Shown: positions 25,384-35,418, numbered from the stretch's first letter. The stretch is DNA of 64,000 nt from Pelomonas sp039929605 (GCF_039929605.1 NZ_JBDSQX010000042.1:1-64000), one strand, 5' to 3'. Notes: generated by a model not told the origin, from the sequence alone. Program-made: numbers and translations.

Positions 25384-28300
25384 ATGCCCAAAATCGCCGG
25401 CGATACCTCCACTCCTCGCAATCCCGCCGACGGCACCGTGGAGTACCTCAACGAGGTCCGGCGCCAGGAGGCCTTGCTCAAGACCGGCGCATTGCAGAGT
25501 GCGATTTTCAACAGCGCCAACTTCTCAAGCATCGCGACCGACGCGAAGGGCGTGATCCAGATCTTCAACGTCGGTGCCGAGCGCATGCTGGGCTATTCGG
25601 CCAACGACGTGATGAACAAGATCACACCGGCCGATATCTCCGACCCGCAGGAATTGGTCGCGCGCGCCGAAGCGCTCAGTGTGGAACTCGACACCTCGAT
25701 TGCGCCCGGTTTCGAGGCGCTCGTGTTCAAGGCCTCGCGCGGCATCGAGGACATGTACGAGCTGACCTACATCCGCAAGGACGGCAGCCGCTTCCCCGCA
25801 GTCGTGTCGGTCACCGCGCTGCGCGACGCCGAAGATCGAATCATTGGCTACCTGCTGATCGGCACTGACAACACGGCTCGCAAGCAGGCGGAAGAGGCGC
25901 TGATCAAGGCCGGCGCCCTGCAGTCAGCGATCTTCAACAGCGCCAACTTCTCGAGCATCGCCACCGACGCGAAGGGTGTGATCCAGATCTTCAACGTCGG
26001 CGCTGAACGCATGCTGGGCTACGCGGCCGCCGACGTGATGAACAAGATCACGCCGGCCGACATTTCCGACCCCCAGGAGGTGATCGCACGCGCCAAGGAG
26101 CTCAGTGTCGAACTCGAGACCACCATCGCGCCGGGTTTCGAGGCGCTGGTATTCAAGGCCTCGCGCGGCATCGAGGACATCTACGAGCTGACCTACATCC
26201 GCAAGGACGGCAGCCGCTTGCCGGCCGTCGTGTCGGTGACCGCGCTGCGCGACGCCCAGAACGCCATCATTGGCTACCTGCTGATCGGCACCGACAACAC
26301 CGCGCGCAAACGCGCTGAAGAAGCGCTGCTGAAAGCCGGCGCCTTGCAGAACGCGATCTTCAACAGCGCGAACTTCTCGAGCATCGCCACCGACGCCAAG
26401 GGCGTGATCCAGATCTTCAACGTCGGCGCCGAGCGCATGCTGGGCTACACCGCCGCTGACGTCGTCAACAAGATCACGCCCGCCGACATCTCCGACCCGC
26501 AGGAATTGATCGAGCGCGCCAAGGCGCTGAGCGTGGAACTCGAGACCCCGATTGCCCCAGGCTTCGAGGCGCTGGTGTTCAAGGCCTCGCGCGGCATTGA
26601 GGACATCTACGAGCTGACCTACATCCGCAAGGACGGCAGCCGCTTCGGGGCGGTGGTGTCGGTGACGGCGCTGCGCGACGCGCAGGACGCCATCATCGGC
26701 TATCTGTTGATCGGCACCGACAACACCGCGCGCAAGCTGGTCGAAGCCGAGCAAAAAAAGCTCGATCAGCGCTTGCGTGACCAGCAGTTCTACACCCGCT
26801 CGCTGATCGAATCCAACATCGACGCACTGATGACGACCGACCCACGCGGCATCATCACCGACGTCAACAAGCAGACGGAAGCCCTGACCGGCTGCACGCG
26901 GGACGAGCTGATCGGTGCGCCGTTCAAGAACTACTTCACCGCGCCGCACCGGGCTGAAGCAGGCATCAAGCGCGTGCTGGCCGAGGGCAAGGTCACCAAC
27001 TACGAACTGACCGTCCGCGCCCGCGACGGCAAGCTCACCGTGGTGTCGTACAACGCCACCACCTTTCATGACCGCGACCGGCAGCTGCAAGGCGTCTTCG
27101 CGGCGGCGCGCGACATTACCGAGCGCAAGCAGTACGAGGAATCGCTGCGTCAGGCGACGCAAAAGGCCGAACAGGCGAATCGCGCCAAGAGCGAGTTTCT
27201 CGCCAACATGAGCCATGAGATCCGCACGCCGATGAACGCAGTCATCGGCCTGACCTACCTGCTCGGGCAGACCTCGCTGGACGAGGAGCAGCTGGCCTTT
27301 CTGACGAAGGTCAAGCTCGCGAGCAAGTCGCTGCTGGTGGTGCTGAACAACGTGCTCGATCTGTCGAAGATCGAGGCCGGCGAATTGATCGTCGAGAGCA
27401 CCGCGTTCAGCCTGCCCAGCCTGCTGAAGGAGCTGACCGACGTGATGGCGGTCCAGGCCGAGGCCAAGGGCGTCGCCTTCGACATCGTCGTCGCGGACGA
27501 GCTGCCACCGGCCCTGGAGGGCGATGCGACGCGCCTGAGCCAGATCCTGACCAATCTGCTGTCCAACGCGATCAAGTTCACCGACCACGGCAGTGTCGAG
27601 TTGCACGTCCGGATGCTTGCCGCCACGGCCAGGCATGCGACGTTGTCGTTCGCCGTGCAAGACACCGGCATCGGCATCGCGCCCGAAGTTCAGAAGCAGT
27701 TGTTCGCGCCGTTTGCCCAGGCGGATGCGTCGATCACACGGCGCTTCGGTGGCACCGGGCTGGGGTTGTCGATCGTCAAGCGCCTGGCGGGCCTGATGGG
27801 CGGGCACGTGAGCTTGGAGAGCACCCCTGGCGTCGGCAGCGTGTTCAGCGTCGTGCTGGACTTTGCGCTCGCCTCGCCTGACGCGGTGGCGCGGCGGGAG
27901 GCGTCTCCCGCCGCAGCCGGTGAACGCGCGCTGCTGGACATCCGGGTGCTGGTGGTCGACGACAGCGACATCAACCTGGACGTGACGAAGCGCATCCTCG
28001 AATTGGAGGGGGCGAAGGTGGTCCTGGCAAACAATGGACAGGAAGCCTTCGACCTTCTTGAGGCACAGCCCCACGCCATCGACGTGGTGCTGATGGACGT
28101 GCAGATGCCGGTACTCGACGGCCACGACGCCACCCGGCGAATCCGCCTCGAACTGCACCTGGCGGACTTGCCGATCATCGCCCTGACTGCCGGCGCGCTG
28201 AGCAGCGAGCGACAACGCGCCACGGCGGCCGGCATGGACGACTACCTTGTCAAACCGTTCGACCCGCAGTCCCTCGTGGCCAGCATCCTGCGCCGCGTTG

Positions 28301-28968
28301 CGCCTGGGAACGGCCGGCCGGTGCCATTGGCCGCTGGCTCGCCCGACACGCCGACGCCGCAAGCGCTGCCGTGGCCCGAGATCGAGGGAATCGATGGGTT
28401 GAACGTGCGCGAACGCCTGAGCAATGACTTCGGCTTGTTCAAGTCGATGCTCAAGCGGCTGCTCGACGAGTTCTCGGCCGTCCCGGTTCCGACCGCCATG
28501 CAGGCCTCGTCCCACCTGGGCATCCATGCCGGTCGCATGCACAAGCTGAGAGGCAGCGCGGGCACCCTCGGGGCCAAGGAGATCCATCAACTGGCGGGCG
28601 AGGCGGAGGCGGCCTGTGCGGCAGGAAACGTCGAGAGATTCGTTGAGCTCGCCAGGCAGCTTGGCATCAAGCTGCAACGGCTGCGGGAATGCGCGGCGAC
28701 GTTGGTGCTGACAGCGCCCGCTCAGGCCGGGGATCCGGCTATAGCCACGGGTGGCGACAGCATCGAGCCGCAGGTGCTGGCCGATCTCATTGGTCGGCTT
28801 CGCCAGCAAAGCATGTCGGCGATTGAGCGCTTCAATGGCCTCTCCCCACAGCTTCAGCGGCTCTTGAGCAAGGGCTCGTTCGAACTGCTGTGTCAGCACA
28901 TCGACAACCTGGAATTCAGTGCTGCCGCCGATGCACTGGAAGCGGGCCTGCATATGCCAGTGAGCTGA
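25384..28968 (+). CDS. hybrid histidine kinase with triplicated PAS, REC and Hpt
   Basis: A 1194-residue cytoplasmic phosphorelay protein. Three PAS/PAC units of exactly 142 residues (about 35-176, 177-318, 319-460) are nearly identical and start GALQ(S/N)AIFNSANFSSIATD. A fourth, different PAS (about 475-590) follows. Then come HisKA with His about 611 in SHEIRTPMNAV, HATPase_c (NLLSNAIKF, GGTGLGLSIV), a receiver with Asp about 905 in VLMDVQMPV, and a C-terminal Hpt with His about 1053 in MHKLRGSAGTLGA. Signal transfer would run His-Asp-His to an outside response regulator, possibly the neighbouring REC-GGDEF protein. ATG 25384 is used; TTG 25378 would add two residues. No clear ribosome-binding site precedes it. 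Confidence 0.94.
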   Translation: MPKIAGDTSTPRNPADGTVEYLNEVRRQEALLKTGALQSAIFNSANFSSIATDAKGVIQIFNVGAERMLGYSANDVMNKITPADISDPQELVARAEALSVELDTSIAPGFEALVFKASRGIEDMYELTYIRKDGSRFPAVVSVTALRDAEDRIIGYLLIGTDNTARKQAEEALIKAGALQSAIFNSANFSSIATDAKGVIQIFNVGAERMLGYAAADVMNKITPADISDPQEVIARAKELSVELETTIAPGFEALVFKASRGIEDIYELTYIRKDGSRLPAVVSVTALRDAQNAIIGYLLIGTDNTARKRAEEALLKAGALQNAIFNSANFSSIATDAKGVIQIFNVGAERMLGYTAADVVNKITPADISDPQELIERAKALSVELETPIAPGFEALVFKASRGIEDIYELTYIRKDGSRFGAVVSVTALRDAQDAIIGYLLIGTDNTARKLVEAEQKKLDQRLRDQQFYTRSLIESNIDALMTTDPRGIITDVNKQTEALTGCTRDELIGAPFKNYFTAPHRAEAGIKRVLAEGKVTNYELTVRARDGKLTVVSYNATTFHDRDRQLQGVFAAARDITERKQYEESLRQATQKAEQANRAKSEFLANMSHEIRTPMNAVIGLTYLLGQTSLDEEQLAFLTKVKLASKSLLVVLNNVLDLSKIEAGELIVESTAFSLPSLLKELTDVMAVQAEAKGVAFDIVVADELPPALEGDATRLSQILTNLLSNAIKFTDHGSVELHVRMLAATARHATLSFAVQDTGIGIAPEVQKQLFAPFAQADASITRRFGGTGLGLSIVKRLAGLMGGHVSLESTPGVGSVFSVVLDFALASPDAVARREASPAAAGERALLDIRVLVVDDSDINLDVTKRILELEGAKVVLANNGQEAFDLLEAQPHAIDVVLMDVQMPVLDGHDATRRIRLELHLADLPIIALTAGALSSERQRATAAGMDDYLVKPFDPQSLVASILRRVAPGNGRPVPLAAGSPDTPTPQALPWPEIEGIDGLNVRERLSNDFGLFKSMLKRLLDEFSAVPVPTAMQASSHLGIHAGRMHKLRGSAGTLGAKEIHQLAGEAEAACAAGNVERFVELARQLGIKLQRLRECAATLVLTAPAQAGDPAIATGGDSIEPQVLADLIGRLRQQSMSAIERFNGLSPQLQRLLSKGSFELLCQHIDNLEFSAAADALEAGLHMPVS
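25486..26763 (+). repeat. three 426 bp tandem repeats encoding PAS units
   Basis: Three in-frame direct repeats (25486-25911, 25912-26337, 26338-26763) have an exact period of 426 bp. Units 1 and 2 share about 127 of 142 residues by hand count, and unit 3 is similarly close until its last eight residues. The DNA stays close too, with differences mostly at third codon positions. Confidence 0.92.
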
Positions 28969-29138
28969 ACAGCTTGTGCGATAGCTCAGCGGCGTGACCG
29001 CTGGTCTTGCCTGCTGCGAACTGGGTCAAGCCCTGTTGCAGCCGGGTCAAATTACCCACGCCGCCTAACGCCCGGCACGCCCGCTGCGCTCTACGATGCC
29101 GCCGCTTGCCTGACAGGGTGGCACTTTTTGATCCCACG
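28969..29138. other. intergenic region with weak hairpin and repeated GGGTCAA
   Basis: These 170 bases follow the hybrid kinase. CAGCGG/CCGCTG near the start can form a short hairpin without a real U-tract, a weak terminator at best. GGGTCAA occurs twice about 23 bases apart (near 29022 and 29045), as two half-sites might. No gene is seen. Confidence 0.35.
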
Positions 29139-30845
29139 ATGACCGACGCCCGACCCCACCGCCCCTACATCGACCCGACCACCGGTGACGTGCCGGCGCC
29201 GGCACCGCCCGCCGCAGCGCCTGCGGCCTGGCAGCAGGCCTCGCACCGCCCCCGCAGCGCGGGCACGCCAGGGCCTGCCCCGCGGCGCCGACCGCCTGTG
29301 AGCGACATCAGCGAAGCACCGAAGGCGGGTTATTTCAAGCGCCACTGGCGCGGCGAGCAGAGCCTGGCGCGCAGCTACTGGCTCAACAGCTTCCTCGTCG
29401 CCACGCCGCTGGCCATGGCGTTGACGGGGCTGATGAGTTGGATCAGCGTCAAGGGCGATTCGCTGCAGATCAACGCCATCGTCGTGCTGATGGGCTTCCC
29501 GCTGCTGATGGCGCTGGATGTCTGGTGCATCGTCGGCGCTTGGCGCTCCGCGACAGCCTATTTGCGTGACTACGGGTCGGCGCTCTGGGGTTGGCTGGCC
29601 CGCATCACGCTCGCGCTGGGCGCGCTGCAGTTGGCCGTCTCGGTGCTGTTCGGCCTGCTGCCCAGCCTCGGTGAGTTCTGGCAGATGGCGCGCGGCATCG
29701 ACCCCATCGGGCAGGCCAAGTTCAGCTTCTCGGCCGACGGCCGCAGCCTGCGGCTGGACGGTGTCATCGGCATGGGCGACGGCGAGCGCCTGCGTGTCCT
29801 ACTGGCCAGCAGCGCCGCCCGCGACCTGAAGCGCGTCGAGCTGTCATCGCCCGGTGGCCGGGTGCGCGAGGCAGAGCACATGGCCAGCGCCATGAAGGAA
29901 CACCGCCACGAGGCCCGCGCCGTGGGCACCTGCGCGAGTGCCTGCACGCTCGTCTTCCTGGCCGGCAACCCGCGCCAGCTGGCGCCCGAGGGGCAGTTGG
30001 GCTTCCACCGCGCGTCCACCGGCACCTACAACCCGGTCTTCGAGGAGCTGGCCAACCAAGAGCTGGCCAAGACCTACCGCGAGCTGGGCCTGCCGCAGAC
30101 CATGATCGACACGACGCTGCGCACCTCGTCGAGCAACATGTGGTTCGTGCCGCGCGAGGAGCTGCAGGCCCACGCGCTGATCGCACCGTCGCCGCGCACG
30201 CTGGCCATCCCGCTGCCGCCTGCGGGCGCCGGCCTGGCGGACTTTGACGACGCGCTGCGCATGCATCCCGTCTGGGAAGCGCTGGAGCGGCGCACGGCAG
30301 GCACCATCGAGACCGTCGCGCAGCGCATGTTGGCGGCACGCTCGGCAGGCGCGGCCGACGAGGAAGTGCAGGCTGCTGCCCTGCCGCCGCTGGCCCAGCA
30401 GATGCCAGCCCTGATCAACGGCACGGACGCCGTGCTGCGGCGGCGTTATCTGCAGATCGTCGGCGAGCAGCTCCAGGCACTGCGCACGCCAACGCAACCC
30501 GGCGCACGGCCCGCCTGCCGCGACCTGCTCGATGGCCGCCTGGCCGCCCGCCAGCTGTTGCCCTTGGACGCTCAGGCGCGCGAGGCGCAGTGGCTGCTTG
30601 AGGTCGCCAACAGCGCACCGCCGCGCTGGCTGCCCAAGCCGCCGAGTGCCATCGAGATGGAAGTGCTGGACCGCTCCGTCGGCAACTCCGCGCTGGGCAT
30701 GCTGGGGCGGCTGTGGGCCGATGCGCCCACCGCTTCTGGCGCGGCCTCCTGCGAGCCCGTCATCGCGATGCTGGGCCGCGTGGCTGCCCAATCACCGGCA
30801 CGGCGCCAGCTGGCGGAGCGGTTGCTGTTTCAGGGCAGGATTTAG
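29139..30845 (+). CDS. membrane-anchored ClpP/crotonase-like protein (COG3904 type)
   Basis: A 568-residue protein. A Pro/Ala-rich N-terminus (to about 75) is followed by three hydrophobic helices (about 90-115, 120-140, 155-180). The next domain matches the ClpP-like fold seen in COG3904 proteins: VELSSPGGRVREAEHMASAM, then AVGTCASACTLVFLAGNPRQL with the putative catalytic Ser in CASAC, and GQLGFHRAS, whose His is a candidate base. The C-terminal third is Ala/Leu-rich and unrecognised. It is probably a membrane-tethered serine peptidase of unknown target. Its TAG stop overlaps the TAA stop of the convergent gene. Confidence 0.8.
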   Translation: MTDARPHRPYIDPTTGDVPAPAPPAAAPAAWQQASHRPRSAGTPGPAPRRRPPVSDISEAPKAGYFKRHWRGEQSLARSYWLNSFLVATPLAMALTGLMSWISVKGDSLQINAIVVLMGFPLLMALDVWCIVGAWRSATAYLRDYGSALWGWLARITLALGALQLAVSVLFGLLPSLGEFWQMARGIDPIGQAKFSFSADGRSLRLDGVIGMGDGERLRVLLASSAARDLKRVELSSPGGRVREAEHMASAMKEHRHEARAVGTCASACTLVFLAGNPRQLAPEGQLGFHRASTGTYNPVFEELANQELAKTYRELGLPQTMIDTTLRTSSSNMWFVPREELQAHALIAPSPRTLAIPLPPAGAGLADFDDALRMHPVWEALERRTAGTIETVAQRMLAARSAGAADEEVQAAALPPLAQQMPALINGTDAVLRRRYLQIVGEQLQALRTPTQPGARPACRDLLDGRLAARQLLPLDAQAREAQWLLEVANSAPPRWLPKPPSAIEMEVLDRSVGNSALGMLGRLWADAPTASGAASCEPVIAMLGRVAAQSPARRQLAERLLFQGRI

Positions 30846-31648
30846 AGTGGTGTTGCGCGTCGACTCGCCCAGAGGCGGGGCGCCAACTGCTGACCGGCAA
30901 GCGCCATCCCCATGACCAACAGCGCCGTCGGCCAGGCCCAGGCTACCGGCAGCGCGGTCAGGCCCGCAGCAAGGCCGACAAGAAAGAACGCCTTGGCTAG
31001 CGAGCCCTGGACATAGGCCTTGAGCAGCGCGCCCGTCCGGGCCGCGCCATCACGCCGATGGGTGGACACGATGGTGCAGATGCCGACAATGGGCACGGCC
31101 GCCAGCAGGCCGCAGATCGTCGGCCCGGCCGCGCCGCCGACCAGGCCCGTTAGCAGCGTCAGCGTGCCGGCCACGACCATGACCATGCAGCAGTTGCGGC
31201 GGTCACGCTGCGGGTCGGCCGCGGCGCGGCGCTGCTGTGCGGCGTCGACGCATGGCAGGCCACGGCGGGCCCAGACCATCGTGGCAAAAGCAAACAGCGA
31301 AGACGCCACAAGGCCGCCAGCAAGCTGGGGCTGCACCACCGCCCCGAGCGTCACGCAGGCCAGCAGAGCCAGCGCCGTGCACGCTGCCGGACAGCGCCGC
31401 GCGCAGCCACGGCCGTAGACGAGGGCGAACACGGCCGTCAGCCCGGTTGACACCAGCGCCGCCGTGGCGGCCTCGGCCGCCCAGCCGCCACCGCGCTCCA
31501 GGCTGAGCCAGAACAGCGCCGGCGCCGACGTGACAGGCACGGCCGCCACCCAGCCGCCCAGGCGCGGGCCACCCCGCTTCATCAGCCATTGCAGGCCGCC
31601 CACGAACGCTGCCGTGACCAGCGCGTGTTCCACCATCTGTGCGTCCAT
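30842..31648 (-). CDS. multi-pass membrane protein of unknown function
   Basis: A 268-residue protein made almost wholly of hydrophobic segments, about eight: HALVTAAFVGGLQWLM, WVAAVPVTSAPALFWL, VSTGLTAVFALVYG, LALLACVTLGAVVQP, MVMVVAGTLTLLTGLVGG, TICGLLAAVPIVGICTIVS, KAFFLVGLAAGLTALPVAW and LLVMGMALAGQQL. The two halves look related (AAVPVTSAP and AAVPIVGIC at similar places), suggesting an internal duplication as in small transporters. No family is recognised. ATG 31648 was chosen because the frame upstream is not hydrophobic and runs into intergenic DNA. Confidence 0.7.
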   Translation of the reverse strand: MDAQMVEHALVTAAFVGGLQWLMKRGGPRLGGWVAAVPVTSAPALFWLSLERGGGWAAEAATAALVSTGLTAVFALVYGRGCARRCPAACTALALLACVTLGAVVQPQLAGGLVASSLFAFATMVWARRGLPCVDAAQQRRAAADPQRDRRNCCMVMVVAGTLTLLTGLVGGAAGPTICGLLAAVPIVGICTIVSTHRRDGAARTGALLKAYVQGSLAKAFFLVGLAAGLTALPVAWAWPTALLVMGMALAGQQLAPRLWASRRATPL

Positions 31649-31746
31649 CGCCCCGCCCCTTCGCTCGAGCCGATTGGCCCTTGCTTGGATAAACGCGGTT
31701 TGCAGCAGAAAACCGTCATCGGCGTGAAAACTCACGCAACGCGGCG

Positions 31747-32151
31747 TTAGGGGTGCGGGTTTGCGGTCTCGACAACGACGAAGGCGACGGCGTAGTCCTG
31801 CTCGTCGCTGACGGTCACATGGGCGCTCAAACCGCGCTCGGTGAACCACTCGGCCAGCGCGCCGTGCAGGGCGATCTCCGGCTTGCCGCTGGGCGCCTTG
31901 ACGACCTCCATCGCGCGCCAGGTCATGGGCATGCGCAGCCCTAAGCCGATGGCCTTGGAGAACGCCTCCTTGGCGGCGAAGCGTGTGGCCAGATAGGCCT
32001 CGCCGCGCGCAGCGACCTTGGCATGACGTTCGCGGTAAACGGCCAGCTCATGTGGGCCGAGCACCTTCTCGGCAAAACGCTCGCCGCGCCGCGCGAGGGT
32101 CTCGCGGATGCGGCGGATGTCGCAGAGGTCGGTGCCGATGCCGTAGATCAT
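31747..32151 (-). CDS. acpS: holo-[acyl-carrier-protein] synthase
   Basis: A 134-residue phosphopantetheinyl transferase that moves 4'-phosphopantetheine from CoA to the Ser of acyl carrier protein. Motifs are IYGIGTDLCDIRRI (metal Asp) and ATRFAAKEAFSKAIG (metal Glu and catalytic Lys). ATG 32151 overlaps the pdxJ stop, as in the classic rnc-era-recO-pdxJ-acpS operon. It is the last gene of the block; about 98 bases separate it from the next gene. Confidence 0.95.
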   Translation of the reverse strand: MIYGIGTDLCDIRRIRETLARRGERFAEKVLGPHELAVYRERHAKVAARGEAYLATRFAAKEAFSKAIGLGLRMPMTWRAMEVVKAPSGKPEIALHGALAEWFTERGLSAHVTVSDEQDYAVAFVVVETANPHP

Positions 32152-32909
32152 GCGGCGGCGATGGCGCGCAGATAGGCCCGCACCGCGTCGGCATAGCCCA
32201 GCTCCAGCGCGTCGGCGATCAAGGCGTGGCCGATGGACACCTCCTGCACGCCAGGCACTGCGCTCAGAAAGGCCGTCAGGTTGTCACGGTTCAGGTCATG
32301 GCCGGCGTTGATGCCGAGGCCTATCTTCAGCGCCGCCTCGGCGGTTGCGGTGAAGCCTTGCAATACCTCGGCTTGGCGCTCGGTGCCGAAGGTGCTGGCG
32401 AAGGTCTCGGTGTAGAGCTCGATGCGCTCGGCGCCCAGTTCGGCAACCAGCGCCATCGCGGCCGGAATCGGGTCCATGAAGAGGCTGACGCGCACGCCGA
32501 GATCGCGGGCTTCCTGGATCAGCGGCTGCAGGCGCTCGGCGTCCTGCGGCAGCGTCCAGCCATGGTCGGAGGTGAACTGCTCTTCCGAGTCCGGCACGAA
32601 GGTGACCTGGTGCGGGCGATGTCGGCGCACGAAGTCCATCAAGTTCTGCGTCGGGTTGCCTTCGATATTGAACTCGGCCTGGGGCCAGTCTTTGAGGAAG
32701 GCAGCGAGGTCGTCGACATCGCCCGTGCGGATGTGACGCTCGTCCGGCCGCGGGTGCACGGTGATGCCTTGCGCGCCCGCCAACAGGCAGGCCTCAGCCG
32801 CGCGCAGCACGCTGGGGATGCCGAGGTGGCGGGTGTTGCGCAACAGCGCCACCTTGTTGACGTTGACCGACAGGGCGCAGCGGGTGTCGCCGGAAGCAAA
32901 AGGGTTCAT
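32148..32909 (-). CDS. pdxJ: pyridoxine 5'-phosphate synthase
   Basis: A 253-residue TIM-barrel enzyme that condenses 1-deoxyxylulose 5-phosphate with 3-amino-2-oxopropyl phosphate in vitamin B6 synthesis. Family motifs are LSVNVNKVALLRNTR, GITVHPRPDERHI, FNIEGNP, QVTFVPDS and the late GINAGHDL and EVSIGHALIADAL. Start and stop both overlap neighbours by four bases (recO and acpS), giving tight coupling. Confidence 0.96.
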   Translation of the reverse strand: MNPFASGDTRCALSVNVNKVALLRNTRHLGIPSVLRAAEACLLAGAQGITVHPRPDERHIRTGDVDDLAAFLKDWPQAEFNIEGNPTQNLMDFVRRHRPHQVTFVPDSEEQFTSDHGWTLPQDAERLQPLIQEARDLGVRVSLFMDPIPAAMALVAELGAERIELYTETFASTFGTERQAEVLQGFTATAEAALKIGLGINAGHDLNRDNLTAFLSAVPGVQEVSIGHALIADALELGYADAVRAYLRAIAAA

Positions 32910-33658
32910 TTGTCGAGCAGGTTCTGGACATCAACCATCAGCGCGCGGGTGCGCAGCGGCTGGTGGCCCAAATGGTAGTGGAGCAGTCCGCGCAGCGTCG
33001 TCTTCAGCCCTTGCGGCTCGGCGGCGCAGGCCTGGCGCAGCGCGGCCATGCTGCCGTGCAGCAGCGCCGCTTGCAGCTGGATCAGCAAGCTGCCGGGCAG
33101 GCTGGCGTCGCTGGCCGCAGCGATGACGCCAGACTCGGGCGAGAGCTGGTAGCGGCGCTCAGGGGCTATGGCCGTCTGCGTGGTGGCGACGACGCTGAGG
33201 TCCGGCAGCAGGCCGAGTTCCAGCAGCAGCTTCAGCTCGAAGGCCCGCAGCGCAGCGTCGCCCTCGGGCAGCGCCGCCAGCGTGTCGGCATAGGCATCGA
33301 ACAGCCGGGCGTGCGGGTCGTGCCGGGCCAGCAGCTTGAGCAGCAGCTCGTTGAGGTAGTAGCCGGAAAACAGCGCGGCGCCGGCCGGCATCGTCGCGCC
33401 GCCGCCCCACTCGGCGCTGCGCAGCGTCTGCACTTCGCCGCCCTCTGCCTTGGCCGGCTTGGACAGGCTGACGCTGATGCGCTGCAGCGGCAGCAGCACC
33501 GCGCGCAGCTGCGAGTACGGCCGCTTGGCGCCTTTGGCGGCCACCGCCACACGGCCGGACTCGCGCGTAAACAGGTCGAGGATGAGGCTGGACTCGCTCC
33601 AGTCGTGGGAGTGCAGCACGTAGGCCTGCTGCGTCGCTGGCGGACGCGTCAGCCTCAT
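32906..33658 (-). CDS. recO: DNA repair protein RecO
   Basis: A 250-residue recombination mediator that loads RecA with RecR. The N-terminal OB fold is visible (AYVLHSHDWSESSLILDLFTRESGRVAVAAKGAKR), followed by the helical region with LNELLLKLL and FELKLLLELGLLPDL. ATG 33658 is chosen. A longer frame to 33691 would translate part of an intergenic inverted repeat and lacks family resemblance. Unlike its neighbours, recO does not overlap the upstream gene era, because a repeat is inserted between them. Confidence 0.93.
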   Translation of the reverse strand: MRLTRPPATQQAYVLHSHDWSESSLILDLFTRESGRVAVAAKGAKRPYSQLRAVLLPLQRISVSLSKPAKAEGGEVQTLRSAEWGGGATMPAGAALFSGYYLNELLLKLLARHDPHARLFDAYADTLAALPEGDAALRAFELKLLLELGLLPDLSVVATTQTAIAPERRYQLSPESGVIAAASDASLPGSLLIQLQAALLHGSMAALRQACAAEPQGLKTTLRGLLHYHLGHQPLRTRALMVDVQNLLDK

Positions 33659-33687
33659 CGCTGCAGCCCAGGAACAAAGCCACAAAG

Positions 33688-33745
33688 CCACAGAGGCACA
33701 GAGAAATTCAAGGGGCGTTCCCTCTGTGTCTCTGTGCCTCTGTGG
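33688..33745. repeat. inverted repeat element between era and recO
   Basis: CCACAGAGGCACAGAGA (33688-33704) is repeated perfectly in inverted orientation at 33729-33745, with a 24-base spacer. Partial extensions (CAAAG on the left, CTTTG on the right) continue the arms. The transcript between era and recO would fold into a 17 bp hairpin. It looks like a dispersed intergenic repeat rather than a terminator, as there is no U-tract. Confidence 0.8.
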
Positions 33746-33763
33746 TTGCCTTTGAACTGGCCG

Positions 33764-34710
<947 letters not shown>

Positions 34711-34714
<4 letters not shown>

Positions 34715-35418
34715 GGTTTGCCTCGTTCGGCGGTGAGTCTGTCCTGGAGGCGATCAAGAAGGCGGCGCGCGGCCTCCTGCTCGGCCGTGCGGCGTGAGCG
34801 TCCTTCGCCCAATTCGGCCACGTCCAGGGCCGGCACCGCGCATTCGACCTCGAAGGTCTGCGCATGGGCCTGGCCGCGCGTGGCGACGATACGGTAGCTC
34901 GGCACGGCGATGCGGCGTGCCTGCAGCCATTCCTGCAACGCGGTCTTGGCGTCCTTGCCGAAGTCGCCCGAGCCGGCCGCCGTTGCGATGGTTTCATCGA
35001 GCAGGCGGCGCACGATGGCGAGGGCGGCGTCGTAACCGGCGTCGATGTAGGCGGCGCCCAGCACCGCCTCGACAGCGTCGGCAAGGATGGACGGCCGGTG
35101 CGCGCCACCGCCGCGGGCTTCGCCGTCGGACATCTTCAGCACGCCGGGCAGACCCAGGTTGAGGCCGAGCTTGTGCAGGCTGTCCTCGCGCACGAGGTGG
35201 GCGCGCACGCGGGTCAGGTCGCCTTCGTCGGAGCCGGAATAACGCTCGTAGAGCAGGCTGGAGACGGCCAGGCTCAGCACGGCGTCACCCAGGAACTCAA
35301 GACGCTCGTTGTGGTCGGCACCGTAGCTGCGATGGGTCAGCGCGCGCGACAGCAGCTCGGGCCGCTGGAAGCGGTGGCCGAGGCGTTGTTGCAGGGCGTC
35401 GAGAGCAGCGGCGTTCAT
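34711..35418 (-). CDS. rnc: ribonuclease III
   Basis: A 235-residue double-strand-specific endoribonuclease processing rRNA precursors and regulatory duplexes. The signature NERLEFLGDAVL carries the metal-binding Glu and Asp; the second acidic pair is in ADAVEAVLGAAY. The C-terminal dsRNA-binding domain runs from about 150 (DAKTALQEWLQAR ... RTAEQEAARRLLDRL). It is coupled to era by a 4-base overlap and preceded by the DUF4845 gene. Confidence 0.96.

Noticed and set aside
25486..26763. CRISPR-like or assembly-artefact repeat
   Set aside because: The units are in frame, of exact codon length, carry scattered coding-compatible differences and fold as PAS domains, so it is a true coding repeat.
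25924..28953. A roughly 1000-codon open frame opposite the hybrid kinase
   Set aside because: It is the antisense of a strongly biased coding region, and its repeats simply mirror the PAS repeats. No recognisable protein features.
33659..33691. Eleven-residue N-terminal extension of recO
   Set aside because: It would translate part of the inverted-repeat element and does not match the RecO N-terminus.
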